A model generated the notes under the pieces. The model searched no databases. It was not told the DNA's origin and saw nothing but the letters and a program-made list of their open reading frames with translations. From the NCBI GenBank assembly GCA_900637705.1, contig LR134390.1:2480001-2544000 (forward strand): a DNA stretch of 64,000 bases, written 5' to 3'. The DNA comes from Fusobacterium varium. Lineage in GTDB: Bacteria > Fusobacteriota > Fusobacteriia > Fusobacteriales > Fusobacteriaceae. Shown here piece after piece: positions 44,854 through 53,360 of this stretch (its first letter is position 1; each line of letters opens with the position of its first letter). A program made the position numbers and the translations under genes.

Positions 44854-45636
44854 ATGATAAAACTGATTATTACAGATATGGACGGAACTTTACTTGATGA
44901 TAACAATCACATAGATGAAGAATTCTGGGAACTTGAAAAAAAGCTTAATGAAAAAGGTATTATCTTTGCTGCAGCAAGTGGAAGACAATACTATAACCTT
45001 CTTCACAGATTTTCTCCAATTAAAGATGATATGCTTTTTATAGCCGAAAATGGAACTTATGTTATGTATAAAAATAAAGAATTATACATTAATACAATCC
45101 CAAAAGAAGAAGCAATAAAACTTATTGAAGTTTCCAGAGAGATAGAAGAAGCTCATGTAGTACTTTGTGGAAAAAAATCTGCATATATAGAACCTTGTAA
45201 TGAAAAATTTATGGAAGAGTTTAAAAAATATTACACTGAATTAGAAATAGTTGATGACCTTACTAAAGTAAAAGATGATATTTTAAAACTAGCTATATGT
45301 GATTTCATAGGTTCTGAAAAAAATAGCTATACACATTTTAAAAAATTTGAAGATAAATATAAAGTAGTTATTTCAGGCAAAATATGGCTTGATATAATGA
45401 TGTCTGATGCCAATAAAGGAAAAGCTGTTGAAATGATTCAGAAAAAACTTGGTATATCATATGATGAAACAATGGTATTCGGAGATTACTTAAATGATCT
45501 TGAAATGATGTCTACAGGAAAATACAGTTTTGCTATGGAAAATGCACACCCTCTTTTAAAAAATCATAGCAATTTCACAGCTGAAAGTAATAATGATAAT
45601 GGAGTAATAAAAGCTATAAAGAAGTATGCTTTATAA
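44854..45636 (+). CDS. Cof-type HAD hydrolase
   Basis: The 260-residue protein has DMDGTLLDDNN at the start, ASGRQYYNLLHRFS, KGKAVEMIQKKLGI and VFGDYLNDLEMM, the four HAD motifs with a C2-type cap. These enzymes dephosphorylate sugar phosphates, FMN or pyridoxal phosphate. The frame is intact, unlike the relative at 29550. Confidence 0.9.
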   Translation: MIKLIITDMDGTLLDDNNHIDEEFWELEKKLNEKGIIFAAASGRQYYNLLHRFSPIKDDMLFIAENGTYVMYKNKELYINTIPKEEAIKLIEVSREIEEAHVVLCGKKSAYIEPCNEKFMEEFKKYYTELEIVDDLTKVKDDILKLAICDFIGSEKNSYTHFKKFEDKYKVVISGKIWLDIMMSDANKGKAVEMIQKKLGISYDETMVFGDYLNDLEMMSTGKYSFAMENAHPLLKNHSNFTAESNNDNGVIKAIKKYAL

Positions 45637-45734
45637 ATATTATTATTTCTTTTATCTGTAACAGAATTGCCATAAAACAATGGTATATTTTAAACATAAA
45701 TAAATCTTTCCCCAAGATGTTTTATATATAGATA

Positions 45735-45775
45735 ATAAAGAAAGCAGTTCTATTGAACTACTTTCTTTATTTTTT
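45735..45775. terminator. Bidirectional terminator
   Basis: ATAAAGAAAG and CTTTCTTTAT arms with AGTTC/GAAC inside lie between the HAD gene and the convergent SIS/PTS operon, followed by T runs on both sides. Confidence 0.78.
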
Positions 45776-45779
45776 GATA

Positions 45780-46808
45780 TTAGTAATCAAACTGTCTATA
45801 GTATCTTCTAATATCAAGACTATGTTTAGTATTGTCTTCAAAATGGAATGCCATACGGTCTACTAATACAGTAGAAGCTATAGTTGGAGCTATTATCCAA
45901 CGATATTTTTCATCTATTCCATTAAGCTCAAAATCTTTAGTATCTATTACTATAAGTTTATCTGTATAGCTCTTTAAAAATCTTTCTGCTCTTTCATCCA
46001 AAATACGAGTTTTTCCAGCTCCTTTTACAAGAAATACACATACATCTTTTTCTACTATCTCTAGAGTTCCATGAAAAAATTCAGCACTTGTTACTGATTT
46101 AGTTCTTATCCACTGCATTTCTTCCAACAAACACATAGAAAATAGGTAAGTTTCTCCCCATACTTCTCCTCCACCTACCCATATCATATATGGTTCTTTA
46201 TAGTATTTTTTTCCAACTTCCTTTGCCACTGGATCAAATTTATATTTTGCCTCCAATAAATTTTCAGGAAGATTCATCAACTGATCTGCAAACTTATCAT
46301 AATCATTAAAATCTCCATTGTTTTTCATCAATCTGAAAAATAGCCAGAATAACAATATATATTCATACTCTACCCCGTTTTCATGTCTCATAGGAATAAC
46401 ATAATCTGAATTTTGAGCTAAAGGTGACTCTTGATTTTTAGTACAACTAATAACAGTTATCCTATTTTCTTTGCACCATTTAGCTATTGCCACTGTTTCT
46501 TTAGTGTCTCCAGATTTAGATAAAGTAATAACTATTGAATCTTTTGACAGTGATTTATGTCCTCTTACTAGAAGCTCTGCTGCCTGTTCTACAAAGACAG
46601 GTTTTTCTGTTACTTGTTTTGCTATCTCTCCCATAGCCATCATAGGAGCCAAACTTCCTCCCACTGCTGTAAAGAATATATTCTTATATCCTCTTACTGA
46701 CAATTCATCTGCTACTTTCTCTGCATAAGGACGAGCTTCTCTTATCAACTCTGCACTTTTTCTGTATTCTTCCTCATTAAACTTTAACATTTCGCCATAT
46801 TTTGACAT
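45780..46808 (-). CDS. SIS-domain deglycase, FrlB/GfrF-like (fructoselysine-6-phosphate deglycase)
   Basis: The 342-residue protein has two SIS halves: FFTAVGGSLAPMMAMG and VITLSKSGDTKETVAIA in the first; WVGGGEVWGETYLFSMCLLE in the second. It resembles FrlB and GfrF, which split fructoselysine 6-phosphate into glucose 6-phosphate and lysine. It is the last gene of a six-gene set with a mannose-family PTS, the same order as Salmonella gfrABCDEF. The exact substrate is inferred from this order. Confidence 0.7.
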   Translation of the reverse strand: MSKYGEMLKFNEEEYRKSAELIREARPYAEKVADELSVRGYKNIFFTAVGGSLAPMMAMGEIAKQVTEKPVFVEQAAELLVRGHKSLSKDSIVITLSKSGDTKETVAIAKWCKENRITVISCTKNQESPLAQNSDYVIPMRHENGVEYEYILLFWLFFRLMKNNGDFNDYDKFADQLMNLPENLLEAKYKFDPVAKEVGKKYYKEPYMIWVGGGEVWGETYLFSMCLLEEMQWIRTKSVTSAEFFHGTLEIVEKDVCVFLVKGAGKTRILDERAERFLKSYTDKLIVIDTKDFELNGIDEKYRWIIAPTIASTVLVDRMAFHFEDNTKHSLDIRRYYRQFDY

Positions 46809-46844
46809 TACTTATTCCTCCCACATTTATTAATTTTTTACCAA

Positions 46845-47930
46845 TCAAATTTTGCTTTTTAATATTGCATCAAAATCTTTAAATATTTTAATCCCCAAAT
46901 TTATTCCTTTAAATTCTGCTATTGTACAGCTCATAAGTTGTATTGGGATTACTAAAAGTAGAGCTGCTAGATGTTCATTAAGTTTTTTGCCTACTTTAAT
47001 ATTTATATCCCCATGATTAAGTCCTATGATTACACTCTTGCCTACATATGGATTCATATAATCTTTTAACGCCTTAAGCCTTTCACTTAATTTTCCTTCA
47101 TTATCCAAATAGAATAGCACATGGCTTTTATCAGCTTCAAGATAGGGCCCATGCATATATGCTTCCAATTCAAATCCCTGTGAAGGACATCTAACTGTTT
47201 CTGTAAATTTAGTTTCAAATTCTTTTACAGTTCCATAACATGAACCGTATCCTACAGCATTGAACCTTGCTGCTTTTTTAAAATCTTCTCTATTTTCTAA
47301 CAAATATATATCTGTAGCATTTATTGCTTGAGGTATTGCTTTTATTATATCTTCTATTTCTACTAGATATATTTTCTCTTCATTTCTGGAAATTAAACTC
47401 TTTTCTGCTCCTACTGACACTGCTAGCAAGAAAAGATTTAATACTGTTGCAGAAAATCCTTTAGTCACAAATCCTACCTGTTCTATCCCAAAGTTAAGAT
47501 TCAGCACCATGTCTGCATATTTTCTTATTGGACTTTCTGAATTTGAAGTTACTGCAAGAGTCTTTACATCAGAACTATTTTTTACATACTCAAGAGCATA
47601 TATAGTTGAAGCACTTTTCCCACTTTGAGATATAGCTATTACCAAATCTAAATTTTTATTAACTTTTTCATAATTATAATAATTAAAAGGTTCTTTTATA
47701 TCTATATTTATATCCAATAGATTTTCCATAAAATATTTACCTAACTGTGCTGCATTCATTGATGAACCAGTAGCTAAAATCAATACATTTTTTATCTCCA
47801 GTTTTTTCAGTTTTTCAATAATCATAGAATTTTTATTTTTAAATTCTGCAAATATTTTTTTTAATACTTTCTCTTCTTCAAGAATATTGCCCCTCATTGT
47901 TTCTTTTTCTTTTTCTGTTTCAACTTTCAT
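46845..47930 (-). CDS. SIS-domain deglycase/isomerase, GfrE-like
   Basis: The 361-residue protein has GlmS-type isomerase halves: ILATGSSMNAAQLGKYFME, VIAISQSGKSASTIYALE, VGYGSCYGTVKEFETKF and QGFELEAYMHGPYLEADK. In gfr operons such a protein splits glucoselysine 6-phosphate. Site GAAGGTGAGATT precedes the ATG. It lies between the PTS IID gene and the FrlB-like gene. Confidence 0.68.
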   Translation of the reverse strand: MKVETEKEKETMRGNILEEEKVLKKIFAEFKNKNSMIIEKLKKLEIKNVLILATGSSMNAAQLGKYFMENLLDINIDIKEPFNYYNYEKVNKNLDLVIAISQSGKSASTIYALEYVKNSSDVKTLAVTSNSESPIRKYADMVLNLNFGIEQVGFVTKGFSATVLNLFLLAVSVGAEKSLISRNEEKIYLVEIEDIIKAIPQAINATDIYLLENREDFKKAARFNAVGYGSCYGTVKEFETKFTETVRCPSQGFELEAYMHGPYLEADKSHVLFYLDNEGKLSERLKALKDYMNPYVGKSVIIGLNHGDINIKVGKKLNEHLAALLLVIPIQLMSCTIAEFKGINLGIKIFKDFDAILKSKI

Positions 47931-47959
47931 AATCTCACCTTCCTCTTGAAATAATCTAA

Positions 47960-48778
47960 TTAAAACAATCCAATGAATGAGCCAACTATTCCTACTACTG
48001 CCATTCCTAATAAAATAACCAAAGGCTTTACTTTTTTTCCAAGAAGATAGTATACTACTCCAAAAGTTCCAAGTTGTAACAATCCTGGCATTATATCATT
48101 CAATATCCCCTGAACTGTTATTGCACTATCTCCACTTCCAAAGCTCAATGGAATTGTTATTTCTATCATTCTGGCTGCCATAGCTCCTATTACTATCAGT
48201 CCCAATATAGAAGCTCCAAAAGTAAGTTTTTCCATAGCTCCTGTTTTTTCTAACTTAGTAAGAAATTCTATACCCAGTTTATATCCCAGTTTTACTAAAA
48301 TATATCTTATAATGATATGAGGTACATTGAATATCAAAAGAAACATAATAGGTCCCAATATATTTCCTCTTAACGAAAGTGCAGTTCCTATTCCTGTAGC
48401 TATAAGTCTTAGTGTTCCCCAAAAAAATGAATCCCCTATTCCAGATAAAGGTCCCATTAAAGCAGTTTTAATATTATTTATAGAATTATCATCAAAATCT
48501 TCTGATTCAGAATTTTCTTGTTCCATAGCAGTAGATATTCCCAACATAAGAGTCACTATATGAGGTGTCATATTAAAAAATTCAAGATGTCTTTTAAGAG
48601 CTTTTTTTAGTTCTTCTTTATTATTAGCATATAATTTCTGTAAAACAGGTATCATAGCATATATATATCCAAGATTCATTTGTCTTTCATAATTCCATGA
48701 AAATTCCATTTGAAAAGATCTCCAAAACACCCTATTCAGCTCTTTTTCTGTTATCTTATTTTCATTAGAAGTCTTCAT
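47960..48778 (-). CDS. PTS mannose-family transporter subunit IID
   Basis: The IID pattern is present: FWRSFQMEFSWNYERQMNLGY, FFNMTPHIVTLMLGISTAMEQE and ALMGPLSGIGDSFFWGTLR, then C-terminal helices. It forms the membrane channel with IIC. The frame opens at 48799, but the GGTGGAAGAAG site fits ATG 48778 (MKTSNENK), which overlaps the IIC stop by 14 bases. Confidence 0.92.
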   Translation of the reverse strand: MKTSNENKITEKELNRVFWRSFQMEFSWNYERQMNLGYIYAMIPVLQKLYANNKEELKKALKRHLEFFNMTPHIVTLMLGISTAMEQENSESEDFDDNSINNIKTALMGPLSGIGDSFFWGTLRLIATGIGTALSLRGNILGPIMFLLIFNVPHIIIRYILVKLGYKLGIEFLTKLEKTGAMEKLTFGASILGLIVIGAMAARMIEITIPLSFGSGDSAITVQGILNDIMPGLLQLGTFGVVYYLLGKKVKPLVILLGMAVVGIVGSFIGLF

Positions 48779-49547
48779 CTTCTTCCACCTCACCTTCATT
48801 ATTTTTATCTGTATTACGCAACTTTATTCCACTTGTCATGTTTACTGTAATTACAGCTAGTATTGCCCCAAGTATTGCTATCCCTGTCAATGGAATCTCA
48901 GTATATACTGCTACTGCAAATCCAAGAAAAAGATATGGTATTACCGTCTTATTCAGAAGAAGTCTAGCAAGCATTGCAAACCCTAAAGCAGGGATTATTC
49001 CAGTGGCTACAGCCAATCCTTGCTGTACAAAATTAGGTATAGCTTTTAATACAGCTGATATAGCATTACTTCCCAGCAAATAAGAAAGAAATACTATCAT
49101 TGCCAACATGAAAGATAATCCAAATCCAGATAACAATTGCATTCTTTCTATCCCTTTATAGTTTCCTTCTTCTGCATAGGTATCAGCTTTATGACATAGA
49201 ACAGGAATTAGAATTCCCAAATATATATTTTTTAGCACTAATACAAATGTTGCAATTGGCAGAGCCAAAAGGAGTACTGCCTCTACTCCTGAGTTTGAAG
49301 CTATAGCAAAAGCAACTCCAAGTATTCCTCCTGTTACTACATCTGGTGGAATTGCTCCCCCTACTGAAAATGATCCTATAAAAGCAAGTTCTAAGGTAGC
49401 TCCCATAATTAGTCCTGTTTTTACATCTCCCATAACAAGTCCTGTAAAAAGTCCTGTAACTATTGGTCTAGATATCAAACTGGTTCCTAGAGCAAATTCA
49501 CTTTGTGCTATAAAAGCAATTACTCCTAATAATAATGCCTGTAACAT
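48765..49547 (-). CDS. PTS mannose-family transporter subunit IIC
   Basis: The 260-residue membrane protein has RPIVTGLFTGLVMGDVKTGLIMGATLELAFIGSF-type sequence (GLVMGDVKTGLIMGATLEL) and the long conserved loop GGAIPPDVVTGGILGVAFA, typical of IIC subunits. It ends in an acidic tail. Confidence 0.92.
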   Translation of the reverse strand: MLQALLLGVIAFIAQSEFALGTSLISRPIVTGLFTGLVMGDVKTGLIMGATLELAFIGSFSVGGAIPPDVVTGGILGVAFAIASNSGVEAVLLLALPIATFVLVLKNIYLGILIPVLCHKADTYAEEGNYKGIERMQLLSGFGLSFMLAMIVFLSYLLGSNAISAVLKAIPNFVQQGLAVATGIIPALGFAMLARLLLNKTVIPYLFLGFAVAVYTEIPLTGIAILGAILAVITVNMTSGIKLRNTDKNNEGEVEEDEDF

Positions 49548-49566
49548 AATTCAACCTCCTCCAATA

Positions 49567-50027
49567 TTATTTATATATAATTTTACTATCTGCTGGCAAC
49601 TGTCTGATTTCTATTTCTATTCCTTTTTCAGTCAGTTTCCTTAACATTTTTTCTTCTTCTTCTGTCAAATTTATTGTTTTAGAAATATTTCTACTTCCTT
49701 CTCTACTTTTTATTCCACCTAAATTTATCTCTTGTATAGATTTTACTTTTGAAGCGATTTTATAAGCGTCTTCTACAGATTCCACTACTATAAAGAGTTT
49801 ATATTTATCAGTTACTCCTGAATTTAAAGCTATTATTCCATCTTCTACATTTTTATTACTAATTTTACCCCTTGTGGTTTTGCTAATTTCATTGTGGTTT
49901 TTCTCAATTCATCTGATGCTACAGCATCATTTGCTATTAGAATACAGTCAGCTCCCAAATTCTGTGTCCATGAAAATGCTACCTGTCCATGCATCATTCT
50001 GTGATCTACTCTTAATAAAAGTACCAT
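49567..50027 (-). pseudogene. PTS mannose-family subunit IIB, frameshifted
   Basis: The N-terminal part has the phosphorylated His in LRVDHRMMHGQVAFSW. The frame breaks at a run of five A (minus strand, 49850-49854); one more A gives VIKNVEDGIIALNSG and joins the downstream part (NLGGIKSREGSRNISKTI) to 49567, giving 153 residues, the normal length. It passes the phosphate from IIA to the sugar. Confidence 0.87.
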
Positions 50028-50076
50028 AATTTTCTCCTCCTATTTCTTTCACTAACTTTTTAAAAGTCCTCATCTT

Positions 50077-50484
50077 CTATTTTTTCATTTTTTCTAATTC
50101 AAGATTGCAATATTTTACAGCATCTGATGAGTTAGCTATAGCATCTTTTATTAACTCATCTGCTGTTTCATATTCTTCATATTCTCCTAAAAGCGCCAAC
50201 ATCAATGAAAGATTTAACCCACACACTACATATAGATTAGGATTAAGTGCTGTTTTCTCCATAAAAGCATTATTTACACTTCCACCAAAAATATCTGTTA
50301 TAGCTATTATCTGTTTATCCTTATGTTTCATTAATATTTTATCTATCTCTCTATCCAGATTAAAGTTTTCCTCTGTATAACATGATAAACACTCCAAATT
50401 TTTAAATTTCCCCAGTACTATTTCTATTGAATTCTTTATTCCTTCTGCAAATTTCCCATGTGTAACCATTACAAAATAAATCAT
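50077..50484 (-). CDS. PTS mannose-family subunit IIA
   Basis: This protein of about 135 residues has FVMVTHGKFAEGI with the phosphorylated His, and ITDIFGGSVNNAFMEK, the EIIA-Man fold. GAGGTG precedes; the frame's GTG at 50493 overlaps this site and ATG 50484 is preferred. It is the first gene of the PTS operon. Confidence 0.9.
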   Translation of the reverse strand: MIYFVMVTHGKFAEGIKNSIEIVLGKFKNLECLSCYTEENFNLDREIDKILMKHKDKQIIAITDIFGGSVNNAFMEKTALNPNLYVVCGLNLSLMLALLGEYEEYETADELIKDAIANSSDAVKYCNLELEKMKK

Positions 50485-50493
50485 TTCGTTCAC

Positions 50494-50694
50494 CTCTAAT
50501 ATCTTTTCTCATAAATTAGCACATATGAAAATAGGTGTCAAATTTTTCAATTTTATCGTCAAAATATTATTACCTCTTTGAATAATATATGCTATACTAC
50601 TCTTAAATCAAGTTTTTTTATAGAAATTAACGACTTATAACGGTTATTTTTTTCGTTAATTATAGTATATTTTTTTAATAAAAAGGGGACAAAA
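50494..50694. promoter_or_regulatory. Divergent intergenic region between PTS operon and Rep_3 gene
   Basis: About 200 bases hold an inverted repeat ATTAACGA/TCGTTAAT around 50625-50660 with TTATAACGGTTAT between, which could be an operator or initiator-binding site. A weak TATACT -10 (50593-50598) points toward the Rep_3 gene. No perfect iterons were seen. Confidence 0.45.
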
Positions 50695-51948
50695 ATGAAA
50701 GAAATAAATAAAATTTACAACAAAAATTTTAATTTTTCACCTTTCAGAAACACTGAAATACAATTTACAAAAAAATTCTCTAAAAATGATACTCTCTTCA
50801 AACAATATCTCATAAAAAAAATTATTATTACTGATGAAAAAGTTTTCCAAATTACACAAAAAGATATTGAAAAAATTATGACTTTTCCACATAAAGAAAA
50901 TTTAGATTCTTTCTTAATAAAATTCTGTTCCAAAAGAATAATTATAAATTATAGAAAATCTAAATTGGATTCTTACGAACTTTCTTTAAATATAATATCT
51001 TCTTATTTAAAACATAATGATAATTATACAATAAAATTAAGTGATGATTTCTATAAAATTTTTAACTCTGAAAAAAATGATTTTAAACTTTTTAATTTAA
51101 ATACTCTTCTAAGTTTTTCCAATACAATCAGTAGAGATTTATTTTCTCTCATAAAAGATACATATAATGAGTCTTCTATTGAAATAGCTCTAGAAGATTT
51201 AAAATCCTATCTGAATATAGATGATAGTTATGATAGATTTTTTGATTTTGAAAGAAAGATTCTTATTCCCTCTCTAAAAGAAATAGAAGAATTTGTTTCA
51301 TATAAAATTGAATATTCAAAAATTAAAGATTCTCTAAGCAGAAATGGGAGGGTTAAAGGAGTACGTTTTGATATAATTCAAACACCTGACAATAAAAGAG
51401 AAAAAAATCTTTCTCTTTTATATGAGCTTATTATTCCTTTTGCTAAAAACAGTGAAATATTAAAGGAATTTATAAAAAATCAATCTGTATTTCATAGTTT
51501 TAATTATCTAAAAAATAATATTGAGTACTCCCTTCTTCACAGTGGGCAAAATTTTGATAGTTTCTTAATAGAAGCAATTAAAAATGACTATGTAAATACT
51601 AGATTTAAAAATAAGGTTAAGAACTATGCTGAAAAATATATTCTTATATCTAATATTAACCAAAATTTTACTACCCTAGATGATTTTAAAACTAGAGTTT
51701 TAAAAGAGATAAATGATAAAAAAATACATGAACTTTCCCTAATTTTAAAATTTTTTAAACATTCTCTAGATAAAATAGAGAATAATTTTTACCAAAATGA
51801 AGTTTTAATGAAAAGTGAAATTTATTCTATTTTTTACAAAGAATTAAAAGAGATAAATGAATGTACTTTTGAAAATAAAAAAATTATAATTATAGCTGAA
51901 TTTAATGATACTTGCAGCAATAGTAATCTAGCTATTTTTAAAAAATAA
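50695..51948 (+). CDS. Rep_3-family plasmid-type replication initiator protein
   Basis: The 417-residue protein contains the double winged-helix signature of RepB/Rep_3 initiators: SRDLFSLIKDTY, IALEDLKSYLNIDDSYDRFFDFERKIL-type segment (ALEDLKSYLNID), PSLKEIEEFVSYKIEY and GRVKGVRFDI, at about residues 130-230. The N-terminal and C-terminal parts are long and not recognised. No partition, relaxase or toxin genes flank it, so it is either an integrated plasmid relic or a domesticated DNA-binding protein. The ATG follows GGGGACAAAA. Confidence 0.68.
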   Translation: MKEINKIYNKNFNFSPFRNTEIQFTKKFSKNDTLFKQYLIKKIIITDEKVFQITQKDIEKIMTFPHKENLDSFLIKFCSKRIIINYRKSKLDSYELSLNIISSYLKHNDNYTIKLSDDFYKIFNSEKNDFKLFNLNTLLSFSNTISRDLFSLIKDTYNESSIEIALEDLKSYLNIDDSYDRFFDFERKILIPSLKEIEEFVSYKIEYSKIKDSLSRNGRVKGVRFDIIQTPDNKREKNLSLLYELIIPFAKNSEILKEFIKNQSVFHSFNYLKNNIEYSLLHSGQNFDSFLIEAIKNDYVNTRFKNKVKNYAEKYILISNINQNFTTLDDFKTRVLKEINDKKIHELSLILKFFKHSLDKIENNFYQNEVLMKSEIYSIFYKELKEINECTFENKKIIIIAEFNDTCSNSNLAIFKK

Positions 51949-51951
51949 ATA

Positions 51952-51993
51952 AAAAAACTCTGACAATATTCTTTTAATTATCAGAGTTTTTTA
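51952..51993 (+). terminator. Terminator after Rep_3 gene
   Basis: AAAAACTCTGA and TCAGAGTTTTTT arms follow the stop codon and could also end the convergent antiporter transcript. Confidence 0.75.
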
Positions 51994-52010
51994 TCTATTT
52001 CTTTTTTCTA

Positions 52011-53189
52011 TTACTCTTTTTTTAAAAATTTCTTATAACTATAATCTATTGCAAAGGCTCCCAATGGTGCAGTCACAAGTATAGAAAGAACTGCTATTGT
52101 CAAAGTAAGTTCTCCACATGCAAGTCCCATAGATAGAGGAATCCCTCCAATAGCTGCCTGTACAGTTGCTTTAGGTGTATAAGCCATCATTGTAAAAACT
52201 CTTTCTTTCATATTAAGCCTGCTTCCTAACAAGCAAAAATAAACTCCTGTCATTCTGAAGATTAATGCTCCAAATATCAATATTATTGCTAAAACTCCTG
52301 CTGCAACAGCATATTTTATATCTACAGTTGCTCCTACTAATACAAAGAGAAGTATTTCAGCAGCTACCCATAATTTTGAAAACTTTGCTGAAAGTCTTTT
52401 TGCAAGGACAGCATAATTTTTTAAAATTCCTATTCCAATACTCATTATTGCTATAAGAGCAGAAAATGGAATCTTTGCTCCTGCTTTTTTTTCAAATTCC
52501 AATAATAAAAATGATATACTTAATAAAATGACTACTTTTACAGAATCTCTCATATGGAACTTTTTGAAGAATTTTACCATTATATATCCAATTACTATTC
52601 CAGTTATTATTCCAATCACTATTGAAACAGGAACATTTATCAATTTTATAACTGATAATCCTCCCCCTTTTTCAAAACCTAAAAAAGAGGTAAATAATAC
52701 AATAACAAAAACATCATCTACTGAAGCACCAGCCATTATCAACTGTGGAATACTTCTTCCTGTTCCTCTTTTTTCCTCTATCAATTTCAACATTCTTGGA
52801 ACTACAACAGCTGGAGATACTGCTGCTATTACACTTCCTATTATAGCTGCTTCCAGTACTGTTATTCCTAAAAGTTTCGGAGCTATAAGAACAGTTCCTG
52901 TGATTTCAAACAGTGCTGGTAAAAAACACATAAGAAAGGCTGGTCTTCCTGCTCTTTTCAAATCATCTATATCCATTGCCAAACCTGCTCTAGTAAGTAT
53001 TATAACCAAAGCCAACTGTCTGAGATTTGAAGATATTGAGAGTATAGAGTCATCTAAAAGATTCAGGGCAAATGGACCTAATATTACTCCTGTTATTATC
53101 ATTCCTAAAAGAGCTGGAAGTTTTAATTTTGTAAATAATGTTCCTAATATCAAACCTGTTAAAAATATAAGTGCTAAGCTTGTTAACAT
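52011..53189 (-). CDS. Cation:proton antiporter (CPA2, KefB/NapA type), fluoride-responsive
   Basis: This 392-residue, roughly 12-helix protein has GLILGTLFTKLKLPALLGM, GVILGPFALNLL, LVIILTRAGLAMD (helix with carboxylate) and AVSPAVVVPRMLKLI, GASVDDVFVIVLFTSFLG, the paired acidic residues typical of CPA2 exchangers. It lies behind a fluoride riboswitch, so its role is probably relief of fluoride or of the proton load fluoride entry causes. Confidence 0.87.
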   Translation of the reverse strand: MLTSLALIFLTGLILGTLFTKLKLPALLGMIITGVILGPFALNLLDDSILSISSNLRQLALVIILTRAGLAMDIDDLKRAGRPAFLMCFLPALFEITGTVLIAPKLLGITVLEAAIIGSVIAAVSPAVVVPRMLKLIEEKRGTGRSIPQLIMAGASVDDVFVIVLFTSFLGFEKGGGLSVIKLINVPVSIVIGIITGIVIGYIMVKFFKKFHMRDSVKVVILLSISFLLLEFEKKAGAKIPFSALIAIMSIGIGILKNYAVLAKRLSAKFSKLWVAAEILLFVLVGATVDIKYAVAAGVLAIILIFGALIFRMTGVYFCLLGSRLNMKERVFTMMAYTPKATVQAAIGGIPLSMGLACGELTLTIAVLSILVTAPLGAFAIDYSYKKFLKKE

Positions 53190-53210
53190 TTTTTCCTCCT
53201 CATAATTAAT

Positions 53211-53255
53211 AAAAAAAACTGATGTCCTGCATTAAAAATATGCAGAAGTCATCAG
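53211..53255 (-). terminator. Expression-platform terminator of the fluoride riboswitch
   Basis: On the minus strand CTGATGACTTCTGCAT (53240-53255) pairs with ATGCAGGACATCAG (53219-53232) and is followed by seven to eight T. Its 5' arm is the conserved GCTGATGACTTC end of the aptamer, so ligand binding should prevent termination. Confidence 0.88.
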
Positions 53256-53305
53256 CTTATAAGCGGTTTTTGTGTTGTCACAAAGGGAGAACCTCATTCC
53301 CAAAG
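53238..53305 (-). ncRNA. Fluoride (crcB-type) riboswitch
   Basis: The minus strand reads GGGAATGAGGTTCTCCC, a short TTTGTG/CACAAA hairpin, AAACCGC, TTATAAGC and GCTGATGACTTCTGC. This follows the crcB consensus closely (compare the Thermotoga petrophila aptamer GATGAGG...GCTGATGGCCTCTAC). It precedes the antiporter gene, a known target class of fluoride riboswitches. Confidence 0.9.
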
Positions 53306-53322
53306 TATTAAATTTTCAATTT

Positions 53323-53351
53323 ATCCTATCATTTTTATCTATTTTTGTCAA
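53323..53351 (-). promoter_or_regulatory. Promoter of the fluoride riboswitch-antiporter unit
   Basis: TTGACA (53346-53351) and TAGGAT (53323-53328) on the minus strand are 17 bases apart and about 20 bases before the aptamer. Confidence 0.7.
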
Positions 53352-53360
53352 TCATTCTTA

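Noticed and set aside
50695-51948. Window being part of a plasmid because of the Rep_3 gene
   Set aside because: The surrounding genes include coaE, cinA and pgpA in ordinary chromosomal operons, and no partition or mobilisation genes are present.
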